This document shows, piece by piece, positions 20,226-29,498 of a DNA stretch of 64,000 bases. Numbering within the stretch: the first letter of the stretch is position 1; the number at the start of each line of letters is the position of its first letter. Made by a program: the position numbers and the translations under genes. The notes under the pieces were generated by a model, which worked only from the letters and a program-made list of their open reading frames with translations, was not told the origin of the DNA and did not search any database. Source of the stretch: RPQJ01 sp963706755 (lineage in GTDB: Bacteria > Pseudomonadota > Gammaproteobacteria > Steroidobacterales > Steroidobacteraceae); NCBI GenBank assembly GCA_963706755.1, contig CAVPNH010000019.1, positions 305,188 to 369,187 of the forward strand, read 5' to 3'.

Positions 20226-20909
20226 CTACTTGATCAGCCCATCCCGGCGCAGCCGGTCCGCGATCGCTGCCGCGACCGTCGAAAGGCCGGTATCCGACGA
20301 CTCGAGGTCCTTGGCGACGGTGTCCGCCGTGTAGACCAGCGTCGGGCCGCGGGTTTCGTAGAGCTTCGAGGTCACGTGGACCTCGCCCTGGGCGGTGGTG
20401 ATCGGCGCGGCCGACTGGAACTCACCGTAGATCACCGGCACGCCGTAGACACCGTAATAGCCCGTCGCGAACCCGGAATCCGTGGCCTTGTAGGACGCAT
20501 TGCCGCGCGTGTCCCTGCCGCCGCCTTCTTCCTCCTTCACCGACCTGGAGACGAGCAGGGTCGCCACCACGGCGTCGGCCTGCTGCGATGCGACCGCGCC
20601 CTCGATGCTCTCGCGGGTCAGCGGGTTCGGCTGGGCGACAGCGTCGCAACTCGCGATCACCGTCGTCGCCGCGCTCTGCATCTGGGACACCATGAAATGC
20701 TCGAACGCGCAGCGCGCATTGACATTGGGACTTACGCCGACGACCAGCACGCGCGTGAATGCCTGCTGCTGGCGCCCCGTGTCCTGCCGCTCGCTGGTGA
20801 CCTTCGCCTGCTGCGCGCAACCGGACAGCCAGCCAGCGCACAGAAGTACGAGCACGGTCGCGGCGGACGCGCCCCGGGTCGGCAGGTGACGGAAGACGCT
20901 GGTGTTCAT
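20226..20909 (-). CDS. Putative outer-membrane lipoprotein of unknown function
   Basis: A 227-residue protein from ATG 20909, which has an AGAGGA ribosome site; longer starts upstream are unlikely. The signal peptide ends in the lipobox LSGC near residue 30. The mature part begins QQAKVTSERQDTG and contains VLVVGVSPNVNARCAFEHFM, like proteins that test whether a partner component is present. A Gly/Tyr-rich segment follows near residue 145. I do not recognise a named family with certainty. A weak promoter-like pair (GTGACC, 16 bp, TATAGG) lies upstream on the same strand around 20950-20980. It is separated by 284 bp from the divergent ybiT. Confidence 0.75.
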   Translation of the reverse strand: MNTSVFRHLPTRGASAATVLVLLCAGWLSGCAQQAKVTSERQDTGRQQQAFTRVLVVGVSPNVNARCAFEHFMVSQMQSAATTVIASCDAVAQPNPLTRESIEGAVASQQADAVVATLLVSRSVKEEEGGGRDTRGNASYKATDSGFATGYYGVYGVPVIYGEFQSAAPITTAQGEVHVTSKLYETRGPTLVYTADTVAKDLESSDTGLSTVAAAIADRLRRDGLIK

Positions 20910-21193
20910 TGCACAGTCCTCTCGTTGAGGTTGGCCTGGAAGCAGCCATCCTATAAAGAAAGCGTATGTCGGGTCACGGGAGGCCGGGGCGCACCCGCTT
21001 GCGGCCCGGAGGCCGCGGAAACGGGCACGAGCATACCCTGTACGCGGCGCGCTAACAGCATGGTTCCGGGTAATTAACGGGCGAGGGAGCACCCTCGTAA
21101 CCCGTGCTGCTGTGATCTCCGCCCCGAGTCGGCTAGACTGCGCGGCCGGCAATCGCCGGCCCCCCCTCGATTTCTCCTCGCCCACGGGCGTCC

Positions 21194-22797
21194 ATGCTCT
21201 CCACGACCAATCTTTCGATCCAGTTCGAAGCCAAGCCCCTGTTCGAGCACGTCTCGGTCAAGTTCGGCGACGGCAATCGCTATGGGCTCATCGGCGCGAA
21301 CGGCTGCGGAAAATCGACGCTGATGAAGATGCTCGGCGGCGAACTGGAGCCCAGCGGGGGCGAGATCGTGCTGCAGGCCGGCATGCGCCTCGGCAAGCTG
21401 AACCAGAACCAGTTTGCCTACGAGGACCAGCGCGTGCTGGACGTGGTGATGCAGGGTCACGTCGAACTCTGGACCGCGATTCACGAGCGCGACCGGATCT
21501 ACGCGGATCCGAACGCCACCGACGCCGACTACATGAAGGCCGCGGAACTCGAGGGCAGGGTCGCCGAGTACGACGGCTACACGGCCGAGGCACGCGCCGG
21601 CGCCATCCTGATCGACGCGGGCATCGATGAGTCGAAGCACGAGCTGCCGATGCGCGAGGTGCCCCCGGGACTCAAGCTCCGCGTGCTGCTCGCGCAGGCG
21701 CTGTTCTCCCGCCCGACGTGCTGCTGCTCGACGAGCCCACGAACAACCTGGACATCCACTCGATAGGCTGGCTGGAACGCACGTTGAATGCGTACGACGC
21801 CACCATGATCATCATCAGCCACGACCGGCACTTCCTGAACCAGGTGTGCACGCACATCGCGGACCTCGACTACCAGCAGCTCAAGATCTACCCGGGCAAC
21901 TACGACGACTTCATGCTCGCCTCGGTGCAGGCGCGCCAGCGCGTCGAGTCGGCCAATGCCAAGGCGAAGGCGCAGATCTCGGACCTGCAGGAATTCGTGC
22001 GGCGCTTCTCCGCCAACGCGTCGAAGGCGCGCCAGGCCACGTCGCGCAAGCGGCAGATCGAGAAGATCAAGATCGAGGAAATCCGGCCCTCCTCGCGCCA
22101 GAACCCCTACATCCGGTTCGAGCAGGCGAAAAAGCTCTACCGCTCGGCCGTCACGGTCGAGGGCCTTTCGTTCCGCTATCCGGGCGCCGACGCCGACGTA
22201 TTCACGAACCTGAACTTCACCATCGAGGCGGAGCAGCGCGTGGCGATCATCGGCCCGAACGGCATCGGCAAGACGACGCTGATGCGCTGCCTCGCGGGGG
22301 ACCTCCACCCGACTGCGGGGCGGATCACCTGGGTCGAGAACGCGCAGCCCGGCTACATGCCGCAGGACCCGCAGGCGGAATTCGAGGAGCGGGTGGACCT
22401 CTTCAACTGGATGTCCACGTGGACCGGCAAGGCCGACGACGAACAGATCGTGCGTGCGACGCTGGGCCGGCTCCTGTTCTCGGGTGACGAGACCAAGAAG
22501 TCCGTGAAGGTGCTCTCCGGCGGCGAGAAGGGCCGCATGATCTACGGCAAGTTGATGCTGACGCGGCCGAACGTGATGCTGATGGACGAGCCGACGAACC
22601 ACATGGACATGGAAACGATCGAGTCCCTGCAGATCGGGCTCGAGAAGTACCCCGGCACGCTGATCTTCGTCTCCCACGACCGCGAGTTCGTCGGCGGCCT
22701 GGCGACACGCATGATCGAACTGAAGCCGGACGGAAGCTTCGCCGACTTCACCGGCAGCTACGACGAGTACCTCGACAGCCAGGGACTCGAGTCTTAG
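21194..22797 (+). CDS. ybiT: ABC-F family ATPase YbiT, one frame break
   Basis: It closely matches the YbiT branch of ABC-F proteins throughout. First Walker A GANGCGKST near residue 37; the degenerate first signature (VPPGLKLRVLLAQ) is a normal trait of YbiT. First Walker B is LLLDEPTNN. The linker has the Arg/Lys-rich RRFSANASKARQATSRKRQ. The second half has GPNGIGKTT, LSGGEKGR and LMDEPTNHMD. The frame breaks at 21711-21716, where one C is missing in CGCCCGAC; ATG 21194 to the stop at 22797 then gives about 534 residues. Cytosolic, ribosome-associated; ABC-F proteins act on stalled translation. It appears monocistronic. Confidence 0.92.
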
Positions 22798-22970
22798 TAC
22801 CGGGCTGCGCCCGGTCGTCGTAAGGGTTTCCCGCGTGGCCGCCCGCCCGGCTCTCCCTCGTTCTGCGCCGGCGTCAGCGGCGAGTCATGCGCCTTCAACG
22901 CTATGGTCGCCGCAGGATTTGGGCTAGGATCGCTGCAGCCTGCCGGGAGGCGTCATTCCTGACGGAAATT

Positions 22971-23645
22971 ATGGCCGGATTTCGCCAGTCATTCGTCAAC
23001 AAGTACCTCGACCCGGCGACGAGCATGGGCGAGATCCTGTTCGGGCTGATCATGACGCTCACCTTCACGCTTGGCGCGGGGCTCACGATCCAGGAGGAAG
23101 GCGCCGAGGGCGCCCGGGCGCTGCTGATCGCAACCATCGGCTGCAACATCGCCTGGGGCGTCATCGACGGCCTCTTCTACGTGCTCGGGCAGCTCTTCGA
23201 GCGCGGCCGGCGACGTCGCGTGGTGCGACTGGTTCGTGGTGCCACGAAGGATACCGACGCGGCCGCCCTGGTAGCCGGCGAACTGGATGACGTCATCGAG
23301 AAGGTGATGACGCCCGATGAACGCCAGAGACTCTATGGACGCATCGTGGCGCAGGTCCGCAGTGGCGAGATCCCGCCGAACTCCATCACGCGCAACGACG
23401 TAATGGGTGGCATCGCAAGCTTCTGGCTGGTGTTCTTCGCCAGCCTGCCGGCCGCGATCCCATTTCTGTTTATCGACGACGCAAGGCTTGCCTTGCGCGT
23501 CTCAAACGCCGTGCTCCTGGGGCTTCTGTTCTTAGCCGGCTTCCATTGGGCGCGATACACTACTGCACGACCGGCGCTGACTGGACTCGTGTTCCTGCTG
23601 TGCGGCGCCGCGCTGGTCGCCATGGCCATTGCGCTGGGCGGCTGA
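22971..23645 (+). CDS. VIT1/CCC1-like membrane protein
   Basis: Start chosen at ATG 22971 (MAGFRQSFVNKYLDP); the in-frame extension upstream is not conserved-looking. It resembles the VIT1/CCC1 group: YLDPATSMGEILFGLIMTLTFTLGAG forms helix 1, and GCNIAWGVIDGLFYVLGQL helix 2. A charged cytoplasmic stretch (about residues 78-130) follows, and then three more membrane helices to the end. Classical vacuolar-iron-transporter metal residues are not obvious in the loop, so iron or manganese transport is not assured. It lies 38 bp upstream of the DUF3302 gene on the same strand and may belong to that operon. Confidence 0.75.
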   Translation: MAGFRQSFVNKYLDPATSMGEILFGLIMTLTFTLGAGLTIQEEGAEGARALLIATIGCNIAWGVIDGLFYVLGQLFERGRRRRVVRLVRGATKDTDAAALVAGELDDVIEKVMTPDERQRLYGRIVAQVRSGEIPPNSITRNDVMGGIASFWLVFFASLPAAIPFLFIDDARLALRVSNAVLLGLLFLAGFHWARYTTARPALTGLVFLLCGAALVAMAIALGG

Positions 23646-23683
23646 GTATCTGCAATTCAACGATCCGACCCGGAAAATCGCAC

Positions 23684-24181
23684 ATGAGAATCCTGTCTGA
23701 CAGGCGGGCACGAGCAGCCCTTGCCGGGGCTGTGGCGCTCGCCGGCACGCTCGACTCCACTGCGGCCCACGCCTCGGCGTTCGCCGGAGAGGCGCTGGAT
23801 ACCGCCGCCAACGTGCTGGCGTGGGTCGTGCTCATCGTCGTCCCCATCATCGGCATTGTGTTGTTCTGGCTGGTGCACATCCTCCCGGAGAAGGTCGCGG
23901 AGAAGAAGCGACACCCCCAGGCCAAGGCGATACAAGTGCTGTGCCTGCTGTCGCTGGTGTTCGGCGGGATGTTGTGGCCCTTTGCCTGGCTCTGGGCCTA
24001 TTCGAAGCCCGTGATGTACAAGATGGCATACGGCACCGACGTCGCCGATCACGAACATGGCGAGGCAGCCACGGAAACACCGGCCGCGGATGCGCCCGGA
24101 GCGGCGCACGAGGAAATGGCGAGGCTGCGTGAGCGGCTCGCTCACCTCGAGGGACAGGCCAGCCAGGAGGCTCGAGGCTGA
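23684..24181 (+). CDS. DUF3302 (YiaW-like) inner-membrane protein
   Basis: A 165-residue protein with two membrane helices. The core HILPEKVAEKKRHPQAKAIQ, followed by MLWPFAWLWAY, aligns by eye with E. coli YiaW. Here there is an extra Ala-rich N-terminal signal-like segment and a longer acidic C-terminal tail that ends in a short coiled-coil-like EEMARLRERLAHLEGQ. The stop overlaps the next start as TGATG at 24179-24183, so it is translationally coupled to the HlyD-type protein, as yiaW is paired with yiaV. Confidence 0.85.
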   Translation: MRILSDRRARAALAGAVALAGTLDSTAAHASAFAGEALDTAANVLAWVVLIVVPIIGIVLFWLVHILPEKVAEKKRHPQAKAIQVLCLLSLVFGGMLWPFAWLWAYSKPVMYKMAYGTDVADHEHGEAATETPAADAPGAAHEEMARLRERLAHLEGQASQEARG

Positions 24182-25362
24182 TGGAAATCCTCCTGCTCGG
24201 GATCTACTCGTTCTTCGCCTGGCTGGTCTTCTTCAAGTTCAAGTGGCTGCCCTGGAACATCACGAGCCAGGTGATCACGATCACGATCCCGATCATCGGG
24301 ATCACGGCGCTGATCCTGTTCCTCAACATCGCGGCGCCCTCGTCGCCCGACGTACGGGTCATGAACTACGTGGTGCCGATCAACCCGCGGGTGGCCGGCA
24401 AGGTAATCGAGGTTCCCGTCGAGCCGAACAAGCACGTCAAGAAGGGCGACGTGCTGTTCCGCCTCGATCCGCTGCCGTTCGAGATCCAGGTGCACGCGTT
24501 CGAGGCGAACGTCAATTCGCTCAAGGCACAGCTGATCTCGGCCACCGCCAACCAGCGCAATCTCTCGCAGCAAATGAAGGAGGCCGTGAGCCGCCAGGGC
24601 GCTGCCACGACCCAGTCCGCGCTCGCCCGCAAGCGAGTGGCGGAATTCCAGGAGCTCGTGAAGACGGGTGCGGGCAATCGCTTCGACCTGGAACAGGCGG
24701 AGACCGATGCTTCCCGGGCGGAGAACGACCTGCTGGCCGCCGACGCCGCGGTCGCGCAGGTCCAGGAAAAGCTGGCGGCCAAGACACCTTCGGGAGTGCA
24801 GGACGAGGTCGCGAAGGTGCTGGCGCAGATCGCGCAGGCGGAGGCGCAGCTGGCCGACGCCCGCTGGCAGCTCGGCGAGTCCGTGCAGTACGCGCCGGCC
24901 GACGGCACCGTCGTCGCGCTGGCGCTGCGGCCCGGTGTGATGACGGTCCCGTTCCCCGCGTTCCCCGCGATGACCTTCGTCGAGGACGAGCAGTGGGTGG
25001 TCGCGTTCTTCGCACAGAACGAGGTCCGCAATGTCGAGGCGGGTAACGAGGCGGAAATCGCGCTCAAGACCTATCCCGGCCGCATCATCAAGTGCAAGGT
25101 CGACGCGATCATCTGGGCCACCGCCCAGGGGCAGTTGCCGATCAGCGGCATGCTGCCGAACACGGGATTCGGAACCGCGCCCGACATGAGGCTGGCCGTG
25201 AAGCTCAACCCCGATGGCAAGGACGCCGACCTGTTCCTGGCGCCGGGCGCGCGCGGCAATGGCGCCGTCTATACGGAGCACGAAAAGCCGATCCAGATCC
25301 TGCGCAAAGTGTTCATGAGGGTCGGCGCCAAGCTCGACTGGCTGGTCCTCAAGCTGCATTGA
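24181..25362 (+). CDS. HlyD/EmrA-type membrane fusion protein (YiaV-like)
   Basis: A 393-residue protein. Two N-terminal hydrophobic segments (residues 5-22 and 33-50) are followed by a lipoyl half-motif (INPRVAGKVIEVPVEPNKHVKKGDVLFRLDP), a coiled-coil hairpin of about 130 residues rich in Ala, Gln and Glu, the second half-motif (QYAPADGTVVALALRPG) and a beta-barrel domain. The layout and ends match YiaV. Anchored in the inner membrane with a periplasmic adaptor. It is sandwiched between the DUF3302 gene and a TolC-type gene, with 5 bp to the latter. No RND, ABC or DHA pump gene is adjacent. Confidence 0.9.
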   Translation: MEILLLGIYSFFAWLVFFKFKWLPWNITSQVITITIPIIGITALILFLNIAAPSSPDVRVMNYVVPINPRVAGKVIEVPVEPNKHVKKGDVLFRLDPLPFEIQVHAFEANVNSLKAQLISATANQRNLSQQMKEAVSRQGAATTQSALARKRVAEFQELVKTGAGNRFDLEQAETDASRAENDLLAADAAVAQVQEKLAAKTPSGVQDEVAKVLAQIAQAEAQLADARWQLGESVQYAPADGTVVALALRPGVMTVPFPAFPAMTFVEDEQWVVAFFAQNEVRNVEAGNEAEIALKTYPGRIIKCKVDAIIWATAQGQLPISGMLPNTGFGTAPDMRLAVKLNPDGKDADLFLAPGARGNGAVYTEHEKPIQILRKVFMRVGAKLDWLVLKLH

Positions 25363-25367
25363 CCGAC

Positions 25368-26780
25368 ATGAGCCGCAGGAACCTCACACTCGCAGTCATG
25401 GCCGTGCTGGCCGGCTGCGTGGTGTCGGCGCCGCCGGCACCTGAGCAGATCCGCAAGGACGCGCTGAAGGACACCGCGCTGCGCGACACCTGGAGCGCGG
25501 GCGCTCCGGCAGAGGGCGCCATCAGCGACAACTGGCTGTTGTCCTTCGGCGACCCGCAGCTGGACGCGCTGGTCAGCGAGGCCATTGCAAGGAACCCCGA
25601 CCTGCGCGCCGGAGCGGCCCGTGTCGAGCAGGCCGCGGCATACGCCGATATCGCCCAGGCCTACCTGCTGCCCTGGTTCAACCTCCTCGGCACCGGCGGG
25701 GTGAAGGCGGGCGGCGGTTCGGATCTCAGCTCCGCCCTGTCGGGAGCGATGATCGGCGTGTCCTGGGAACCCGATCTCTGGGGTCGACTCCGCTATGGCC
25801 GCAACGCCGCGGACGAGACCTACGCGTCGGCGCAGGCCGACTTCGAGTTCGCCCGCCAGTCGATGGCCGCACAGGTGGCCCGCAGCTGGTTCATCGCCAC
25901 CGAGACGAAGCTGCAGCTGGCGGCTGCGGAATCCATGGCGCAGTCGGCGCGGGAACTCGTGCGCCTGGCCGAGGACCGGCAGCGGGTGGGCTCCGGCAGC
26001 GAGAGGGACGTCGCCCTCGCGCGCGCGAACCAGGGTACGTTCGAGGACGCGGCCCGGCAGGCGCGGCTTGCCCACGGACAGGCCGTGCGCTCGCTCGAGG
26101 CGATTCTCGGCCGCTATCCCGCCACGGAGCTGCAGGCGGCACCGTCGTTGCCGGCGATGCCCGGCCCGGTCCCGGTCGGCATGCCGCTCGCGATGCTCGA
26201 GCGCCGCCCCGACATCATCGCCGCCGAGCGGCGCGTCGCCGCAGCCTTCGACCGGGTCGGCGAGGCGAAGGCCGCGCAGTTGCCGCGCATCAAGCTGAAC
26301 GCCAGCATCGCGGCCCTGAGCAGCGACGTGCTGCAGTTGCAGGACGACTACAGCAATCCCTCGGGCGGTGCCGGAGGCACCTTGTTCGCGCCGCTCTACC
26401 AGGGCGGGGCCCTGCGCGCGCAGGTCTCCGTGCGCACCGCCGAGCAGAAGGAAGCGATCGCGCGCTACGCGAGCCAGGCGCTGCGGGCCATCGGCGACGT
26501 GGAGAATGCGCTGGCCGCCTCGCAGGTGCTGGCCGACCGGGTCCAGCTGCTCGGCCAGGTGCTTGCGGACCAGGAGCGCACGCTCCAGTACGACGAGGCC
26601 GCGTATCGCATCGGCCGCCAGGACCTGCGTTCGGTGCAGCAGCAGCAGGTGCAGGTGCAGTCGGCCCGCGTGGCGCTGCTGGCCGTGCAGAGCCAGCAGT
26701 TGATCCAGCGCGTGAACCTCCACCTCGCGCTCGGCGGCAGCTTCGCCGAACCAGTCAAGGTCGCGGTCGCCACGCACTGA
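25368..26780 (+). CDS. NodT-family outer-membrane factor lipoprotein
   Basis: A 470-residue protein from ATG 25368. The signal ends in the lipobox LAGC (Cys near residue 16). The NodT-type opening (DNWLLSFGDPQLDALVSEAIARNPDLR) and the two repeats of long helices plus beta strands (WEPDLWGRLRYGRNAADETYASAQADF; ERRPDIIAAERRVAAAFDRVGEAKAAQLPRIKL) are typical. TolC-like trimeric channel. It completes an adaptor-plus-channel pair with the preceding gene. A divergent-looking stretch without genes follows. Confidence 0.92.
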   Translation: MSRRNLTLAVMAVLAGCVVSAPPAPEQIRKDALKDTALRDTWSAGAPAEGAISDNWLLSFGDPQLDALVSEAIARNPDLRAGAARVEQAAAYADIAQAYLLPWFNLLGTGGVKAGGGSDLSSALSGAMIGVSWEPDLWGRLRYGRNAADETYASAQADFEFARQSMAAQVARSWFIATETKLQLAAAESMAQSARELVRLAEDRQRVGSGSERDVALARANQGTFEDAARQARLAHGQAVRSLEAILGRYPATELQAAPSLPAMPGPVPVGMPLAMLERRPDIIAAERRVAAAFDRVGEAKAAQLPRIKLNASIAALSSDVLQLQDDYSNPSGGAGGTLFAPLYQGGALRAQVSVRTAEQKEAIARYASQALRAIGDVENALAASQVLADRVQLLGQVLADQERTLQYDEAAYRIGRQDLRSVQQQQVQVQSARVALLAVQSQQLIQRVNLHLALGGSFAEPVKVAVATH

Positions 26781-27139
26781 ACGGCGGACGCCGCAGGCGC
26801 GGCCCTGACGCAGCAGTTGGGCCTGGTGCTGCTCAGCCAGGGATCGGCCCGACGCCATCGGATCTGTGAATCTGGCCGGGCGCGGTCGTAATGGCGCTCA
26901 TCGCCACGCTCACCGCGACGCTCGATACGAATGGCGGTTCCTGCCGCACGGCCATGGAACAGGCGTAGCGGTTTACACCTAGCCACCTGGCCATGGTTTG
27001 CCGCCAGCCCTGATTTGGTGGGCCGCCGTCGGGCAGTAGCATCCAGCAACCAAGGGCGCGCCCGGTCGGATTCCACGCGACAGCTGCCGATCGACGCGGC
27101 CCGGACAGCACGCATTCGAAATACCCACGGAGACCCAGC
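26781..27139 (+). other. Intergenic region without a gene (359 bp)
   Basis: No open frame here has coding character; those present are shadows. No strong terminator with a T-run is seen after the channel gene. The region should hold the promoter for the porin operon beginning at 27140, whose ribosome site GGAG is at about 27129-27132. I cannot assign a specific promoter. Confidence 0.5.
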
Positions 27140-28375
27140 ATGGCAATCATCCAGAGGACCGGAACAGGAAGTGTCCGGAAAGTAGTCAGCGCAGTGCTGC
27201 TTTCGGCAGGCGCCACCGCGGCAGCGCAAGCCGCCGACACGGAAAAGGTGTTCGAGATCTACGGTTTCGCCGAAGCGGATGCCATCTACGACACCGGGCG
27301 CATGGACCCGGACTGGGATGACGCCTTTCGCCCGTCCAAGATCGCCAACCCTGAGGGCGAGTATGGCAGCGACGGCCAGGCGAGCCTGTCGGTCAAGCAG
27401 AGTCGCTTCGGCGTGAAGGGCACGCTGCCGACCAGCGAGGGCCACGCCCCGGTCAACTTCAAGTTCGAGTTCGACCTGTTCGGCGTCGGGTCCGATGCCG
27501 GGCAGACGACGTTCCGCCTGCGCCATGCGTACGGCGAGTGGGGCTCGCTGCTCGCGGGCCAGACCAACAGCATCTTCATGGACATCGACGTCTTCCCCAA
27601 CGTGATCGACTACTGGGGACCGGCCGGCATGGTGTTCTGGCGCAACGTGCAGATCCGCTGGACGCCGTGGAAGACGGAGCACAGCTCCTTCGCGATCGGG
27701 ATCGAGGAGCCGAGCAACGACGTCGACCCGGGCCAGATCCGCGAGTTCGATCCGCAGTTGGGTGAGGACCTCCAGAGCGACGAGAAGATTCCGAACCTGG
27801 CGGCCCACTGGCGCACGTCCGGGGACTGGGGCCACGTCCAGGTCGCAGGCATCCTGCGTAGCCTCGGCTACGACACCAAGGGCACGCCGAACAACAAGCC
27901 GAAGGGTGACGTGACCGGCTGGGGCGTGAACCTGAGCGGCACCATCAACGTGTTCGAGAAGGACAAGATCCTTCTGCAGGTCGTTTACGGCGATGGCATC
28001 GCCAGCTACATGAACGACGGCGGCATGGATCTCGCGCCAGAGGGGCGCCTGCCGACCGAGACCGATCCCGGTAATGTCAAGGCCAAGGCGGTCCCGCTCA
28101 CGGGCATCGTCGCCTATTACGACCACTACTGGAACGAGCAGTTCTCGTCGTCGATCGGCTACAGCACGACCTTCGTGGACAACACGAACCTGCAGGAGGC
28201 GGGCACGTACAAGAGCGGCCAGTACGCATCGGCGAACCTGCTCTACACCCCGGTGCCCAACGTCATGATCGGCGGAGAGGTCATCTGGGGCGACCTTGAA
28301 GTGTTCCACGGCGACACCCAGGACGACGTGCGCTTCCAGTTCACCGTGAAGTACAACTTCGGAATCAAGCTGTAA
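27140..28375 (+). CDS. DcaP-like outer-membrane porin
   Basis: A 411-residue protein with a signal peptide cut near AAAQAAD (about residue 32). The mature part is a 16-strand-type barrel: alternating aromatic/hydrophobic strands, FEIYGFAEADAIYD at the start, QSRFGVKG near 88, and a terminal strand ending KYNFGIKL. DcaP-like porins favour small anionic substrates such as dicarboxylates. It is the first gene of a seven-gene run and is only 13 bp from the glutaminase gene, so it is the likely outer-membrane entry for the amides or acidic amino acids handled downstream (inference). Confidence 0.85.
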   Translation: MAIIQRTGTGSVRKVVSAVLLSAGATAAAQAADTEKVFEIYGFAEADAIYDTGRMDPDWDDAFRPSKIANPEGEYGSDGQASLSVKQSRFGVKGTLPTSEGHAPVNFKFEFDLFGVGSDAGQTTFRLRHAYGEWGSLLAGQTNSIFMDIDVFPNVIDYWGPAGMVFWRNVQIRWTPWKTEHSSFAIGIEEPSNDVDPGQIREFDPQLGEDLQSDEKIPNLAAHWRTSGDWGHVQVAGILRSLGYDTKGTPNNKPKGDVTGWGVNLSGTINVFEKDKILLQVVYGDGIASYMNDGGMDLAPEGRLPTETDPGNVKAKAVPLTGIVAYYDHYWNEQFSSSIGYSTTFVDNTNLQEAGTYKSGQYASANLLYTPVPNVMIGGEVIWGDLEVFHGDTQDDVRFQFTVKYNFGIKL

Positions 28376-28388
28376 TCGGGAGCAAGCA

Positions 28389-29429
28389 ATGATCACGAAC
28401 AAGAGGGTTTCGATCCTGGCGGCCGTGGCGGCGGTGACGGTCCTGTCGGTTGCGTCGGCGCCGGCATTCGCACGCGGACCCGCGCCCGATCCGGCCGTGA
28501 AGGACTTCCAGCGACTGGTGGACACGGCCTACGCGAAGTACAAGGACCTGAAGGACGGCAAGAACGCGGACTACATTCCCATCCTGACCGAGACGCCGAG
28601 CGACCTGTTCGGCGTGGTCATCGTCACGAAGGACGGCAAGGTCTACGCCGCGGGCGACGTGGACTACGTGTTCTCGATCCAGTCGGTGTCCAAGCCCTTC
28701 ACTGCAGCGCTGGTGATGACGCAGCAGAGTCCCGAGGTGCTGAAGGAGAAGATCGGCGTCGAGCCCACCGGGCTGCCGTTCAACTCCAAGCTGGCGCTGG
28801 ATCTGTACAAGGCGCACTCGGTGAACCCGCTGGTGAACGCCGGTGCGATCGCGGCGGTGAGCCTGGTGCAGGCGAGCTCGGAGTCGGATCGCTGGAACCA
28901 GGTGTCGCAGAACCTGAGCGACTTCGCGGGCCGGCCGTTGACGGTGCTCGAGAAGGTGTACGACTCCGAGTACACGACCGCCTTCGGCAACCGTGGCATC
29001 GCGAACCTGCTCTACAACTGGGGCCGCCTCTACAGCGAGCCCGAGGAGGCACTGCGGGTGTACACGCGCGAGTGCTCGGTCGGCGTCAGCGCCAGGGATC
29101 TCGGCATGATGGGCGCGACGCTGGCCAACGGCGGCGTCAATCCTGTGACGAAGAAGCAGGTGATGCACGCCCGGGACGTTCCGGAACTGCTGGCGGTGAT
29201 GGCCACGGCGGGCTTCTACGACGAATCGGGCGACTGGATGTACACCGCGGGCCTGCCGGCCAAGACCGGCGTGGGCGGCGGCATCGTTGCCGTCGTGCCA
29301 GGGCGCTTCGCCATCGCGGCCTTCTCGCCACGCTTGAACGAGGCGGGCAACAGCGTCCGTTCGCTGAACGCCATCCGCGACATCGCCGGCGAACTCGGCG
29401 TCGGCGTGTTCGGGCCGAATCCGAAATGA
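28389..29429 (+). CDS. glsA: Exported glutaminase (serine-dependent beta-lactamase fold)
   Basis: A 346-residue protein. The core is the GlsA family: the SxxK nucleophile motif in IQSVSKPF near residue 99, NPLVNAGAI near 146, the YxxxxxxxGN-type motif around SEYTTAFGNRGIANLL near 196, ARDLGMMGATLANGG near 236 and KTGVGGGIVAV near 295. Unusually, it begins with a cleavable signal peptide (MITNKRVSILAAVAAV...APAFA), predicting a periplasmic enzyme, whereas this family is generally cytoplasmic. It hydrolyses glutamine to glutamate plus ammonia. It is followed by a hairpin and the asparaginase gene. Confidence 0.92.
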   Translation: MITNKRVSILAAVAAVTVLSVASAPAFARGPAPDPAVKDFQRLVDTAYAKYKDLKDGKNADYIPILTETPSDLFGVVIVTKDGKVYAAGDVDYVFSIQSVSKPFTAALVMTQQSPEVLKEKIGVEPTGLPFNSKLALDLYKAHSVNPLVNAGAIAAVSLVQASSESDRWNQVSQNLSDFAGRPLTVLEKVYDSEYTTAFGNRGIANLLYNWGRLYSEPEEALRVYTRECSVGVSARDLGMMGATLANGGVNPVTKKQVMHARDVPELLAVMATAGFYDESGDWMYTAGLPAKTGVGGGIVAVVPGRFAIAAFSPRLNEAGNSVRSLNAIRDIAGELGVGVFGPNPK

Positions 29430-29456
29430 TCGGCAGCGCCGGCTCCGCATGACCTG

Positions 29457-29477
29457 GGGCCGGCAGTTCGCCGGCCC
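29457..29477 (+). other. Intergenic hairpin between glutaminase and asparaginase genes
   Basis: A perfect 8-bp inverted repeat, GGGCCGGC / GCCGGCCC, with a 5-base loop (AGTTC). There is no T-run after it, so it is not a standard intrinsic terminator. It may stabilise the upstream mRNA end or lower expression of the distal genes (inference). Confidence 0.5.
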
Positions 29478-29498
29478 ATACCAGATGGCGCCATCGAC

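Noticed and set aside
21711..21716. Programmed ribosomal frameshift in ybiT
   Set aside because: There is no slippery heptamer followed by a suitable stem, and many other genes here have the same type of single-base break.
26465..28525. A 686-residue minus-strand open frame over the porin
   Set aside because: It is a shadow of the OMF and porin genes; it has no domain pattern or ribosome site.
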